DNA from: Acholeplasmatales bacterium | GTDB taxonomy: Bacteria; Bacillota_I; Bacilli_A; Acholeplasmatales; Anaeroplasmataceae | Reading direction: 5' to 3' | Assembly: GCA_017542485.1 (NCBI GenBank) | Contig: JAFXXC010000066.1 | Coordinates: forward strand, 1-64,000 | Length of the DNA stretch: 64,000 nt | Shown: positions 1 through 8,482 of the stretch, one piece after another | Position numbering within the stretch: the stretch's first letter is position 1 | Layout: every line of letters begins with the position of its first letter | Position numbers and translations under genes: made by a program | Notes under the pieces: generated by a model | Told to the model about the DNA's origin: nothing | Seen by the model: only the letters and a program-made list of their open reading frames with translations | Database searches by the model: none

Positions 1-28
1 AGAAGTTTATATTTTTATTTTACGTCAC

Positions 29-119
29 GGAGAAATACCCAAGTGGCTGAAGGGTTCGGTCTTGAAAACCGATAGGGGGAGCAATCCCCGCGGGGGTTCA
101 AATCCCTCTTTCTCCGCCA
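29..119 (+). tRNA. tRNA-Ser (UGA)
   Basis: A class II tRNA with a long variable arm. The acceptor stem GGAGAAA pairs with TTTCTCC and CCA is encoded at 117-119. The anticodon loop CTTGAAA gives anticodon TGA, which reads UCN serine codons. It is the first of four closely spaced tRNA genes that are probably co-transcribed. Confidence 0.97.
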
Positions 120-124
120 TATAT

Positions 125-201
<77 letters not shown>

Positions 202-207
202 AATAGT

Positions 208-284
208 GGTCCGGTAGTTCAGTTGGTTAGAATGCCTGCCTGTCACGCAGGAGGTCGCGAGTTCGAGTCTCGTCCGGACCGCCA
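208..284 (+). tRNA. tRNA-Asp (GUC)
   Basis: The acceptor stem GGTCCGG pairs with CCGGACC, followed by discriminator G and encoded CCA at 282-284. The anticodon stem-loop CCTGC-CTGTCAC-GCAGG gives anticodon GTC. Confidence 0.97.
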
Positions 285-298
285 TTTATATTTATGAT

Positions 299-374
299 GC
301 CTCGGTAGCTCAGTCGGTAGAGCAAAGGACTGAAAATCCTTGTGTCGGCGGTTCGATTCCGCCCTGAGGCACCA
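299..374 (+). tRNA. tRNA-Phe (GAA)
   Basis: The acceptor stem GCCTCGG pairs with CTGAGGC through one G-U pair, with discriminator A and encoded CCA at 372-374. The anticodon loop CTGAAAA gives GAA. Confidence 0.97.
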
Positions 375-400
375 TTTTTTTATTTATAGATATTTTATTT

Positions 401-435
401 TCTCTCTTAAAAAAATAAGAGAGATTTTCTTTTTT
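401..435 (+). terminator. Terminator of the tRNA cluster
   Basis: A perfect nine-base-pair stem, TCTCTCTTA (401-409) with TAAGAGAGA (416-424), is followed by a T-rich tail. It ends the tRNA unit just before the cdaA promoter. Confidence 0.85.
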
Positions 436-448
436 CGCTTTAATGAAA

Positions 449-477
449 TTGATGTTTATTGTATAATATAATATACT
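449..477 (+). promoter_or_regulatory. Probable promoter of the cdaA operon
   Basis: The -35 TTGATG (449-454) and -10 TATACT (472-477) are separated by 17 bp, about 30 bp before the cdaA start codon. Overlapping TATAAT-like hexamers make the exact -10 uncertain. Confidence 0.6.
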
Positions 478-507
478 AGTATATTATTTATTGATTGGAG
501 TGATATT

Positions 508-1302
508 ATGCCATTTTTATCATTGATAGAACCTATAAGTGGTGTATCAGAATTTTTTGATAACAATCCAGTGGCCAGAATAATAATTGATGCATATTTA
601 GCATTATTTATTGTTTCTTTGATTGTTTTCTTAACTATTAAATTTAAGAAGGCTTTAATTTTAGTTATCATTGGCCTTATAATGCTAGGAATTTATTATT
701 TCGCATTAATGGGTGGATTTGTTTTATCTACTAGATTATATGAAATAGCACTGACAGGTTATGTTGTTATTTGTGCGGTAATATTAGCTCCTGAATTAAG
801 AAAAATGATGGAATTCCATAAATCTACTGAAGCAAGTAAAGCGTCAATTTCATCAACTCAGGCAACAATTGAAGCAGTAGCAGATGCTGTATTTGATATG
901 AGTGCTGTTAAAGTTGGTGCTTTAATAACTATAGAGCAACATATTTCACTTGAACAATATGCTGAAAGAGCTATTGCCTTAAATTCAGATATTTCTAAAG
1001 AATTACTTGAACAAATTTTTATTAAAGATTCTCCACTTCACGATGGTGGTGTAATTATAAGAGGTAATAAAATAATTTGTGCTGCAGCTTATTATACATT
1101 GACACAAGATACATCATTAGATAAAACAATTGGTTCTAGACATAGAGCAGGTGTTGGTATTTCAGAAATTACAGATTCATTGACAATTATAGTTTCAGAA
1201 GAAACTGGTCATGTACATGTAGCAAATCAGGGATTCATGAAGCAAATTGATAATAAGAATGACTTGCTTGATTATTTGAATACTTATCTTGGTAATTTAT
1301 AA
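508..1302 (+). CDS. cdaA: Diadenylate cyclase CdaA (c-di-AMP synthase)
   Basis: This enzyme makes cyclic di-AMP from two ATP at the membrane. In Gram-positive bacteria c-di-AMP controls potassium uptake, osmotic balance and cell-wall homeostasis. Three hydrophobic helices lie at about residues 24-45, 48-66 and 75-93. The DisA_N-type catalytic domain spans about 110-255, with the motif HDGG at residues 178-181 and RHR at 211-213, both needed for catalysis. Its 264 residues are near the usual length for CdaA. GGAG at 497-500 supports the start. It is first in a long operon. The usual partners cdaR (YbbR) and glmM do not follow it; a 64-residue membrane protein and a GdpP-like sensor do. Confidence 0.96.
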   Translation: MPFLSLIEPISGVSEFFDNNPVARIIIDAYLALFIVSLIVFLTIKFKKALILVIIGLIMLGIYYFALMGGFVLSTRLYEIALTGYVVICAVILAPELRKMMEFHKSTEASKASISSTQATIEAVADAVFDMSAVKVGALITIEQHISLEQYAERAIALNSDISKELLEQIFIKDSPLHDGGVIIRGNKIICAAAYYTLTQDTSLDKTIGSRHRAGVGISEITDSLTIIVSEETGHVHVANQGFMKQIDNKNDLLDYLNTYLGNL

Positions 1303-1316
1303 AGGAGTGATTAAAG

Positions 1317-1511
1317 ATGAAATTGAATTTTAAAAAAGTAGTAAGTTTTACAATTGAATTATTAATATCTCCATTTATTTTATTATTTAGAACAGCAAAT
1401 GTTATTCCAAATCCTAATAAGATTGTTAAGCCAATTATTTTATTATTAATTAGCGTTACAATTGTTGCTTTAATTGTTTTATATGTTTATAGAGGAGTTA
1501 TTTTTAAATGA
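1317..1511 (+). CDS. Small single-pass membrane protein next to CdaA
   Basis: A 64-residue basic protein with one strong hydrophobic helix at about residues 38-60 and perhaps a weaker one near 10-25. It starts 14 bp after cdaA behind AAAGGAGTGA and overlaps the next gene by four bases (ATGA). I do not recognise a family. The position is the one usually held by CdaR (YbbR), the single-TM regulator of CdaA, but there is no room for YbbR repeats. A role as a membrane partner of CdaA is inference from position alone. Confidence 0.8.
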   Translation: MKLNFKKVVSFTIELLISPFILLFRTANVIPNPNKIVKPIILLLISVTIVALIVLYVYRGVIFK

Positions 1512-3073
1512 TTGATTACATAAAACAAAGTCCAATCATTCCTTTAGTACTTTCATTTTTAGTAGTAGTACTTGTCATGATGCAATCACTTGTAAAAAAA
1601 AGATTCCAATTAATTAAATTGTTGATATCATTTTTTTTGGTGTTTGGATCAGCCATGGTTTTATTTTTCTATAAAGAAATACAAGGTATTGAAAACGACA
1701 CATATAAAATTTTAATATTTTCTGGTATGCTTGCTATAGATGTTTTAGATATTATTCTTATCTTTTTATCAGTAGATTTATCATTTACTAATGAAACATT
1801 CCAAAAGGAATTAATAAAATCGTTAGATGAAACAAAACTATATGTTATGCTTGATAAAAAAGAAAGAATAAAAGATATATCAAAATATTTATTAGATGAA
1901 TTAGGCATTTCAGAATCTGATGCTTTAAGACATAATTTTTTTGATATTATTGAAACGAAATATCGTATTATAGGACTTAATGGTGAAGGTGCTTTAAAAA
2001 AAGATGTAAAAAAGTATTATTCTAATTATGCAATGAAGGCATCTAGTGAAAAAACAACTATGGAGCTTGAAATTGAGGATGATTATGCTGTTAAAAGCGC
2101 AATGTACTTTTATGAGCATTCAATATTTAGAAGCGAAAAATATGCTGGAAGAATATTGATTGGTGATATTAAAGGAGAAGAATCTCTTTTAGGCTTAGAA
2201 AGAAAAGAAGCAGAAGCTAGAAATGAACTCGATTTAATAAGAAATAGATTTACTACTGTTATTATGAATTCATCAGATGGTATTTTTTTCAACACTTTAA
2301 ATACTGATACTGTTTGGGTTAATAGTGTATTGGTGAAAAAATTGTATTTAAATAGCAATACATTAACAGGTACAGATTTTTTTAAGATGATGCATCCTGA
2401 TGATGTAAAAATGTATCAAGAAAAAATAGCTAACCTAAACGATGAAGATTATAATATTTCATATAGGTTTTATATAGGATCACAATACGTTTATGTTAAA
2501 GAAGAAGGCCATAAAATAATAACAAATAAGACAATTGAATTGTGTGGCATAATGCACGTAATGGATGACTACGGATATGAGAAAACTGGTACTAAGTTAG
2601 ATAATATAAAAACAGAAGCGGATTTATATGCTAAACTTCAAAAAATGCATCAAGAGGATAGAACTTATATGCTTATTGAAATGAGAATAGCATCAATTCC
2701 TACTATCAATGAAAAATTTGGTAGAGCTGTTGGCAATATGTGTTTAGCTGAATATGTTGGAAGAATTAACGAAGAATTTGTTAATGATGATATGATATAT
2801 CGAGTTGGTGGATTGAATTTTGTTGCTTTAATTACTCAATACAATAATATGGAAAGACTAAAGAGTAATTTGAGAAACGACGAAAAAATATTACATGCAA
2901 ATTTAACATATGGTAGAGAAAAAGTATCTATTGATGTTAATATGGGTATTTGTATGTCTGATGAGGCTGGAGCCCCTAAGGATGTTGTTAGATTTGCACA
3001 TGAAGCATTGCAGTATTGTTCTAATCCTAAATTTACATCATCATTCTTATTCCATAAGGATATGAGATCATGA
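1508..3073 (+). CDS. GdpP-like membrane PAS and degenerate GGDEF protein without a DHH domain
   Basis: Three hydrophobic helices at about residues 10-27, 36-54 and 66-88 are followed by two PAS-like regions (about 100-220 and 245-365) and a GGDEF-like domain (about 385-515). The signature site at residues 433-437 reads VGGLN instead of GGDEF, so cyclase activity is not expected. This order (membrane helices, PAS, degenerate GGDEF) is that of GdpP, the c-di-AMP phosphodiesterase, but the DHH/DHHA1 part is missing and the gene ends normally at 521 residues. It overlaps the gene before it by four bases and the gene after it by four bases (ATGA), so translation is probably coupled. It may be a sensor acting on CdaA (inference). 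Confidence 0.85.
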   Translation: MIDYIKQSPIIPLVLSFLVVVLVMMQSLVKKRFQLIKLLISFFLVFGSAMVLFFYKEIQGIENDTYKILIFSGMLAIDVLDIILIFLSVDLSFTNETFQKELIKSLDETKLYVMLDKKERIKDISKYLLDELGISESDALRHNFFDIIETKYRIIGLNGEGALKKDVKKYYSNYAMKASSEKTTMELEIEDDYAVKSAMYFYEHSIFRSEKYAGRILIGDIKGEESLLGLERKEAEARNELDLIRNRFTTVIMNSSDGIFFNTLNTDTVWVNSVLVKKLYLNSNTLTGTDFFKMMHPDDVKMYQEKIANLNDEDYNISYRFYIGSQYVYVKEEGHKIITNKTIELCGIMHVMDDYGYEKTGTKLDNIKTEADLYAKLQKMHQEDRTYMLIEMRIASIPTINEKFGRAVGNMCLAEYVGRINEEFVNDDMIYRVGGLNFVALITQYNNMERLKSNLRNDEKILHANLTYGREKVSIDVNMGICMSDEAGAPKDVVRFAHEALQYCSNPKFTSSFLFHKDMRS

Positions 3074-3579
3074 CAAAAAGCGAAGCTAGAAAGCATTCAT
3101 TAAGTTTAAGGAAGAATGTAGATAATATTGTTGTTTCAAACAATATAGTTAAAGAAATAATAAAGTCAGAAATTCTTAAAGACTATAATAATATAGGTAT
3201 TTATTACCCTATAGGAAAAGAGATATCTATATTAAAAATCATGGATGCGTATCCAGATAAAAAGTTTTATTTACCGATTACTAAGAATGAAATAGCATTT
3301 ATTGAATATAATTCTAGCGATAAGCTTATAGATGGTCCTTTTAATACTAAGGAACCTATTGGAAATATTGTTAGAAGAGATACCATAGATTGCTTTATAA
3401 TACCTTGTGTTGCAATAACAGCACATAATTATAGAATTGGATATGGAAAAGGATACTATGATAGATATTTGGAAGGATATCAAGGTTTTAAAATTGGCAT
3501 TTGTTATGCTAATTCAGCAAATATGGAAGTAATAGTAGACGACTTTGATGTAAAATTAGATTTTAAATTTATAGGGTGA
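3070..3579 (+). CDS. 5-formyltetrahydrofolate cyclo-ligase
   Basis: It converts 5-formyl-THF to 5,10-methenyl-THF with ATP, rescuing a stored folate form in the cytoplasm. The family signature GYGKGYYDRYL lies near residues 124-134, and an N-terminal KxxAR-like nucleotide-binding segment is present (KSEARKHSLSLRK). The length of 169 residues is a little short of the usual 180-200. The start ATG overlaps the upstream TGA stop (ATGA). Confidence 0.92.
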   Translation: MTKSEARKHSLSLRKNVDNIVVSNNIVKEIIKSEILKDYNNIGIYYPIGKEISILKIMDAYPDKKFYLPITKNEIAFIEYNSSDKLIDGPFNTKEPIGNIVRRDTIDCFIIPCVAITAHNYRIGYGKGYYDRYLEGYQGFKIGICYANSANMEVIVDDFDVKLDFKFIG

Positions 3580-3584
3580 TATTA

Positions 3585-4229
3585 ATGATTAGTGTTGTTT
3601 TATTGATGGCTGGTACTGGAAGCAGGATGGGTGCTAATAAAAACAAAATATTGTTAGAAGCAAATAATAAAATGCTTTTTGAATATCCACTTGAATTATT
3701 CAAAAAATATAATTTTGAAATTGTATGTGTCATTAATAAAAATGACGAGCAATTATTAATGCCCTATTTAAAAAATGTTAAATACACTATTGGTGGAGCT
3801 ACACGTGGTGATAGTGTTTATAATGGATTATTAAAATGTAGTGGTGATTATGTTTTGATTCATGATTCGGCAAGAGTATTATTATCAAGTAAAGTAATTG
3901 ATAAAATCATTGAACTTAAGGACAACTTTGAAGCAGTATTAACTTATTGTAAAGTAAAGGATACTATAAAAGAAATTGATAATGGGAAATTAATTACTTT
4001 AAATAGGGATAATCTTATTGCGGCTTCTACTCCACAATGTGGTAAACTTGAATATCTAAAAAGAGCATATCAATTAGCAAAAAAAGATAATAAAACTTTT
4101 ACTGATGATATATCGTTAATAGAACATTATTATCCTAATATAAGAATAGGATTAGTAGAAGCTAATGAAGAAAATTTTAAAGTTACTACACCAATTGATT
4201 ATAAAATCATAAAGGAGTTAATAAAGTGA
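3585..4229 (+). CDS. ispD: 2-C-methyl-D-erythritol 4-phosphate cytidylyltransferase IspD
   Basis: It transfers CMP from CTP to MEP in the non-mevalonate isoprenoid pathway. The nucleotidyltransferase signature GTGSRMGANKNKILL is at the N-terminus, and HDSARVL and the late DDISL segment fit IspD. I chose ATG 3585 because AGGGTGAT lies just before it; an in-frame GTG at 3576 is the alternative. The product has 214 residues. It overlaps ispF by four bases, and IspG is encoded separately at 15.6-16.6 kb. Confidence 0.93.
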   Translation: MISVVLLMAGTGSRMGANKNKILLEANNKMLFEYPLELFKKYNFEIVCVINKNDEQLLMPYLKNVKYTIGGATRGDSVYNGLLKCSGDYVLIHDSARVLLSSKVIDKIIELKDNFEAVLTYCKVKDTIKEIDNGKLITLNRDNLIAASTPQCGKLEYLKRAYQLAKKDNKTFTDDISLIEHYYPNIRIGLVEANEENFKVTTPIDYKIIKELIK

Positions 4230-4705
4230 TTAGAGTAGGTCATGCATGGGATACGCATAAACTTGTTGAAGGTAGAAATTTAATATTAGGTGGAGTTAAA
4301 ATTGAATCTAAAATAGGTTTATTGGGCCATAGTGATGCTGATGTTGTATTGCATGCAGTAGCTGAATCTTTACTCGGATCATTGGCATTAGGGGATTTAG
4401 GAACATTTTTCCCTGATAATAGCGATAAAACATTAAATATGGATTCTAAGATAATATTATCCGAGTGCTATGATATGGTTAAAAGAAATGGTTATAAGCT
4501 AAATAATGTTGATTTAACCATATATTCTGAAGTTATTAGAATAGCTCCTATAAGAATTAAAATACAAGAATCGATAGCTTCTATATTAAATGTTGATAAG
4601 TCTTTAGTTAGTGTTAAGGCAACTACTTGGGAAAAAATGGGCTTCGTTGGTAGAGGAGAAGCAATTGCTTGTGAAGCAATTTGCTTAGTTGAATCAAATG
4701 ATTAA
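4226..4705 (+). CDS. ispF: 2-C-methyl-D-erythritol 2,4-cyclodiphosphate synthase IspF
   Basis: It cyclises CDP-ME-2-phosphate to MEcDP with release of CMP and follows IspD in the MEP pathway. Metal ligands are visible as the DxH of HAWDTH at the N-terminus and the LGHSDADVVLHA segment, and the late TTWEKMGFVGRGE segment is characteristic. The 159 residues match the family. The start is GTG, preceded by AAAGGAG and overlapping the ispD stop. Confidence 0.95.
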   Translation: MIRVGHAWDTHKLVEGRNLILGGVKIESKIGLLGHSDADVVLHAVAESLLGSLALGDLGTFFPDNSDKTLNMDSKIILSECYDMVKRNGYKLNNVDLTIYSEVIRIAPIRIKIQESIASILNVDKSLVSVKATTWEKMGFVGRGEAIACEAICLVESND

Positions 4706-5162
4706 GGTTGTTTTTGTATGTCATGGTAATATTTGTAGAAGTCCTATGGCAGAATATTTATTTAAATATTATGTTTTTAATAAAGGAACAAGTGACAAGT
4801 TTATTATTGATTCTATGGCTACATCTACTGAAGAAATTGGTAATGGAGTTCATATGGGAACAAGACAAATATTAGATAAATTTAATATTGATTATAGTAG
4901 ACATAAATCTATCCAAATTAAGTCTACAGATTATGATAAATATGATTTTATTATTGCAATGGATAGAAATAATATTTATAATTTAAAGAGAATTTTTTTA
5001 GATAAAGATAATAAGGTCCATTTATTCTTGGAATATGCAGGAATTAATAGAGATATTAGTGATCCATGGTATACTGGAAATTTTGATGATACTTATAGAG
5101 ATATAAAATTAGGTATTGAAGCATTTTATAAATATCTAATTAAAAATGGTTATTTAAATTGA
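4698..5162 (+). CDS. Low-molecular-weight protein-tyrosine (or arginine) phosphatase
   Basis: A cysteine-dependent phosphatase of 154 residues. The P-loop CHGNICRS (CX5RS) sits at the N-terminus and the catalytic-acid loop DPWY lies near residue 117. The family removes phosphate from tyrosine or, in YwlE-type members, from arginine; the sequence alone does not settle which. I chose ATG 4698, which overlaps the ispF stop; a TTG three codons upstream is possible. It lies inside the cdaA-isp operon. Confidence 0.9.
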   Translation: MIKVVFVCHGNICRSPMAEYLFKYYVFNKGTSDKFIIDSMATSTEEIGNGVHMGTRQILDKFNIDYSRHKSIQIKSTDYDKYDFIIAMDRNNIYNLKRIFLDKDNKVHLFLEYAGINRDISDPWYTGNFDDTYRDIKLGIEAFYKYLIKNGYLN

Positions 5163-5173
5163 GGTGAATTATT

Positions 5174-5905
5174 ATGTTGTTAAAAACACCTAAAGGAATG
5201 TTTCTCCTAGAAAAAAATTTTAGAGACGCATATAAAGAAGATGCTTTTGTAGAAAAATATTTAGAAGAGGTTTTTGACAAAGATTTATATATTGTTGGTG
5301 ATATTTCAGATGGTATATTAAGACTTAAGGGATTTGATACAGATCCTAAAAGCCCTAGCCATTATTCTAATTTAAATAAATATATAGATGCATCAACTGT
5401 TATAGGGTGCCCTTTTTATGTGTTAAAGAGAATTAGAAGTAATGAAGAATTTGAAAAACTTGCAAGTGATGAAAACAAATCAAAGACAGATGAAAATGGT
5501 TTTGTTATTAATGCGCTTGTTAAAGAAAATTTTGATAAAGAGTCGTTAAAGCTTCAATCTTCTGGTAAAGGAAAACCTAGCATTGTTTTAAATATTGAAA
5601 AGATTAATTCAATACCTAAAGGTGAATTACCTATTGATTTAAAAGAAAATAAAGAGACAAAAGAGTCAACAAAGCCACAAGAGGAAGCACAAACTTATGT
5701 TTCATCAAGTCCTGATTTTGATCCTAGCAAGAAAGAAGTAAGAAATAGAGGAAATAATCAAAATAGAGGCCAAAATACAAATAATAAAAACAATCAGAAT
5801 AATCAAAACAGTCAAAATAATCAAAATAATTATAATGCTCAAAAGAGTCATAAAAAGAAGAATAAGGGATTTAAACCTAGGGGTAATAACAATACTTCGA
5901 GGTAA
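5174..5905 (+). CDS. yutD: YutD-family protein with an Asn/Gln-rich basic tail
   Basis: The first 100 residues match my recollection of Bacillus YutD (DUF1027): an IVGDISDGILRLKGF segment and the following GCPFYVLKR segment are characteristic. The family has no settled function. After about residue 150 the protein becomes low-complexity, rich in Asn, Gln and Lys and ending in a basic KKKNKGFKPRG stretch. That suggests an RNA- or nucleic-acid-binding tail (inference). GAGGTGA precedes the start. NifU-like and YuiD genes follow, families also encoded near yutD in Bacillus. Confidence 0.8.
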   Translation: MLLKTPKGMFLLEKNFRDAYKEDAFVEKYLEEVFDKDLYIVGDISDGILRLKGFDTDPKSPSHYSNLNKYIDASTVIGCPFYVLKRIRSNEEFEKLASDENKSKTDENGFVINALVKENFDKESLKLQSSGKGKPSIVLNIEKINSIPKGELPIDLKENKETKESTKPQEEAQTYVSSSPDFDPSKKEVRNRGNNQNRGQNTNNKNNQNNQNSQNNQNNYNAQKSHKKKNKGFKPRGNNNTSR

Positions 5906-5920
5906 CGGAGGGATTATACT

Positions 5921-6166
5921 ATGGATAATAGTAAAACAATTAATGAGATAGAAAAGATATTAGCTAAGATAAGACCATATATCAACAGTGAAGGTGGAGA
6001 ATTGGAATTTGTTGATTTTAAGGATGGTATAGTATATATAAAAATGAGTGGTGCATGTGTTGGATGTGGCGCTATGGATAGTACTTTTGAAGGCATTCAA
6101 ACCCTTCTCCAGGAATATGTTCCAGAAGTTATAGGAGTTAAAGACGTAACATACGAAGGGATGTAA
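5921..6166 (+). CDS. NifU-like C-terminal-domain iron-sulfur protein (YutI type)
   Basis: A single Nfu domain of 81 residues that carries or delivers Fe-S clusters. The CVGCGAM motif gives the two cluster ligands (CxxC), followed by the usual GIQTLLQEYVPEV helix. The N-terminus, INEIEKILAKIRPYINSEGG, is typical of the family. CGGAGGGAT precedes the ATG. It sits 15 bp after yutD, and its clusters may serve proteins such as NrdG, IspG and MtaB encoded in this window (inference). Confidence 0.9.
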   Translation: MDNSKTINEIEKILAKIRPYINSEGGELEFVDFKDGIVYIKMSGACVGCGAMDSTFEGIQTLLQEYVPEVIGVKDVTYEGM

Positions 6167-6171
6167 TATTA

Positions 6172-6681
6172 ATGTTTTTAGTAGATGTTGAAACAAGACT
6201 TAAAAGTTTGGTAACAACTAGAGCAATGGAAGTTTTAATAATTAGTGTAATTTCTATGCTTTTAGCTCAAATATTTAAATTTATTTATTACTCAATTAAA
6301 TACAAAAAACCATGTTGGAGAACATTGTGGTCTACTGGTGGTTTTCCATCAAGCCATACTGCATTTTGTATTACATTATGTATTACATTAGGAATGTTTC
6401 AATGGAGAGATTTGAACAGCCTTGATTGGTCATTCGCCGTTGCTGTTGTATTTGCATCAGTAACAATTCATGATGCATTTGGCGTACGATTAGAAGCTTC
6501 TAAGCATGCCATAATCTTAAATAATTTAGCTGAAGATTTTTCCGACGAAGAAAAAAAAGAGCTTGGATTTGGAAAACATGGTAAGTTAAAGGAAATGCTT
6601 GGCCATAAGATTAATGAAGTTTTAGGTGGAGCTATCGTTGGCGTGGTTGTTGGCTTGGTAGGTTTCTTCATTTGTGCATAA
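6172..6681 (+). CDS. Divergent PAP2-family membrane protein (YuiD/DUF212)
   Basis: Hydrophobic segments at the N-terminus, the middle and the C-terminus frame a conserved GGFPSSHTAFC motif, a remnant of the PAP2 phosphatase active site. The 169 residues fit YuiD-type proteins. Whether the family has phosphatase activity is not known to me. It is the last gene of the cdaA operon, starting five bases after the nfu stop, and a terminator follows. Confidence 0.85.
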   Translation: MFLVDVETRLKSLVTTRAMEVLIISVISMLLAQIFKFIYYSIKYKKPCWRTLWSTGGFPSSHTAFCITLCITLGMFQWRDLNSLDWSFAVAVVFASVTIHDAFGVRLEASKHAIILNNLAEDFSDEEKKELGFGKHGKLKEMLGHKINEVLGGAIVGVVVGLVGFFICA

Positions 6682-6686
6682 AGTTT

Positions 6687-6708
6687 AGCCTCTATAAGGG
6701 GCTTTTTA
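6687..6708 (+). terminator. Terminator of the cdaA-yuiD operon
   Basis: AGCCTCT (6687-6693) pairs with AGGGGCT (6697-6703) around a three-base loop, with one G-U pair, and runs into TTTTT. Confidence 0.8.
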
Positions 6709-6722
6709 TTTTGACTAAAAAG

Positions 6723-6731
6723 TGTTATAAT
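6723..6731 (+). promoter_or_regulatory. Extended -10 promoter of pgi
   Basis: TGT-TATAAT forms an extended -10. The TTGACT at 6711 is too close to serve as its -35. The predicted start near 6738 leaves room for AGGAGG at 6743-6748. Confidence 0.65.
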
Positions 6732-6757
6732 AATATATATTTAGGAGGATTCAATAT

Positions 6758-8092
6758 ATGGGAAAGAAATTAGAGTTAGATATTTCTAAGGCTAAACCTT
6801 TTGTTGAGGATAAGCTTTACGAAGACATTAAAAAGGAAGTTGTTTTAGCACATGAGGTTTTGCGTAGTAAAAATGGAGCAGGAAATGACTTTTTAGGATG
6901 GTTAGATTTACCAGTAGCATATGATCATAGAGAATTTCAGAGAATTAAAGAAGCAGCTAAGAGAATTCAAGATCAATCTCAAGTATTACTTGCTATAGGT
7001 ATTGGAGGATCATACTTAGGTGCTAGATCAGCCATTGAAATGCTAAAGAAATATTTTAATCAGCCTGGTGTTGAAGTAATATTTGTTGGTAATCAAATTT
7101 CATCAACATATGTTGCTGAATTATTGGATTATTTAAAGGATAAGGATTTTTCTATTAATGTTATTTCAAAATCTGGAACAACTACAGAACCAGCTATTGC
7201 ATTCCGTATATTCAAAGAATATATAGAAGAGCGTTACGGCAAAGCAGAAGCAAGAAAGAGAATATATGCAACAACAGATAAGGCAAGAGGAGCATTAAAA
7301 ACTTTAGCTGATACAGAAGGCTACGAGGAATTTGTTGTACCTGATGATGTTGGTGGAAGATTCTCAGTATTAACTGCAGTTGGTCTTTTACCAATCGCAG
7401 CTGCAGGTATTGATATTGATGAGATGATGAATGGTGCAAAGGATGCATATATTGACTATGCTGAAAAAGATGTAGAGAAAAATGATGCACTAAAATATGC
7501 ATTAATGCGTAATGCATTATATAGAAAAGGTAAGAAACTTGAAATGCTTGTTAATTACGAGCCAAAGTTGAATTATTTTTCTGAATGGTGGAAACAATTA
7601 ATGGGCGAATCAGAAGGAAAGGATGGAAAGGGAATTTGGATTACATCCGCATCTTTCTCAACTGATCTACATTCTTTAGGTCAAATGATTCAACAAGGTG
7701 AAAGGACAATATTTGAAACTGTAATTAATATTGAAAAACCAGAAAAGGAAATTGTTATCACTAAAGATAAAGATAATCTAGATGGCTTGAATTTCTTGTC
7801 AGGTAAAACTATGGATTATGTAAATAAGATGGCTATGGAAGGAACATTGATTGCTCACGTTGATGGTGGAGTTCCAAATATGAGAGTTACAATTCCAAAT
7901 GTCTCTGCATATACATATGGATATATGGTTTACTTCTTTGAGGTAGCATGTGGTGTATCTGCATATGTATTAGGAGTTAATCCATTTAATCAACCTGGTG
8001 TAGAGTCATATAAAAAGAATATGTTCGCATTACTTGGTAAACCTGGTTATGAAGAAATGAGAGCAGAATTATTAAAAAAACTTAATAAATAG
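6758..8092 (+). CDS. pgi: Glucose-6-phosphate isomerase
   Basis: It interconverts glucose 6-phosphate and fructose 6-phosphate in glycolysis. The sugar-phosphate-binding motif [11 protein letters not shown] lies near residue 136, [12 protein letters not shown] near 86, and the C-terminal [13 protein letters not shown] segment carries the conserved catalytic lysine region. The 444 residues match the short Bacillus-type Pgi. AGGAGG precedes the start. It is a single-gene unit with its own promoter and terminator. Confidence 0.97.
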   Translation: MGKKLELDISKAKPFVEDKLYEDIKKEVVLAHEVLRSKNGAGNDFLGWLDLPVAYDHREFQRIKEAAKRIQDQSQVLLAIGIGGSYLGARSAIEMLKKYFNQPGVEVIFVGNQISSTYVAELLDYLKDKDFSINVISKSGTTTEPAIAFRIFKEYIEERYGKAEARKRIYATTDKARGALKTLADTEGYEEFVVPDDVGGRFSVLTAVGLLPIAAAGIDIDEMMNGAKDAYIDYAEKDVEKNDALKYALMRNALYRKGKKLEMLVNYEPKLNYFSEWWKQLMGESEGKDGKGIWITSASFSTDLHSLGQMIQQGERTIFETVINIEKPEKEIVITKDKDNLDGLNFLSGKTMDYVNKMAMEGTLIAHVDGGVPNMRVTIPNVSAYTYGYMVYFFEVACGVSAYVLGVNPFNQPGVESYKKNMFALLGKPGYEEMRAELLKKLNK

Positions 8093-8107
8093 TCGAAAAT
8101 TATTATT

Positions 8108-8144
8108 AAAAATGATGTAGTCGATACTACATCATTTTTGTTTT
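8108..8144 (+). terminator. Terminator of pgi
   Basis: A 14 bp perfect stem, AAAAATGATGTAGT (8108-8121) with ACTACATCATTTTT (8126-8139), closes a CGAT loop and ends in T-rich sequence. Confidence 0.9.
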
Positions 8145-8408
8145 ATTTCTTATGATATAATTTTAAAAACTAAATGATATATTTTTGGCAATTAAAAGAG
8201 ACTATGATGTTATTATGAAATATTATCTATTATTACTAAAATTTATCGTTTTTTTAACTTGCGTATAGAAATTAAAAACAAAGTTGTAAAATTGTATATA
8301 CTCAACGAACAAAAAGTAAAAACAATGTATTTGTGAATAAAAAAATATTAGTTTTTTTTATGAAAGAAGTTGAAGTTATTATTTAATATATAAGAGATGT
8401 CTCGGTTA
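8145..8408. other. AT-rich spacer before nrdD with no gene seen
   Basis: Within a 390 bp intergenic gap, this stretch has no credible coding frame with a ribosome binding site, and I recognise no riboswitch. It may hold regulatory sites for the anaerobic ribonucleotide reductase operon, such as NrdR boxes, but I could not identify a clear pair. Confidence 0.5.
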
Positions 8409-8437
8409 TTGATTATATAAAATTTTAATGTTAGAAT
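8409..8437 (+). promoter_or_regulatory. Probable promoter of nrdD-nrdG-dut
   Basis: The -35 TTGATT (8409-8414) and -10 TAGAAT (8432-8437) have a 17 bp spacer, and TGT before the hexamer makes an extended -10. The predicted start is about 40 bp before the ATG. Confidence 0.65.
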
Positions 8438-8482
8438 TACTTTACTAGTTGCTATTTTTTAGGTTAAAAAGAGGTGCAAATT

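Noticed and set aside
3070-3579. TGA read as tryptophan (Mollicute code)
   Set aside because: TGA ends several genes here (for example at 3071-3073 and 3577-3579) and tryptophans in conserved motifs use TGG, so the standard bacterial code applies.
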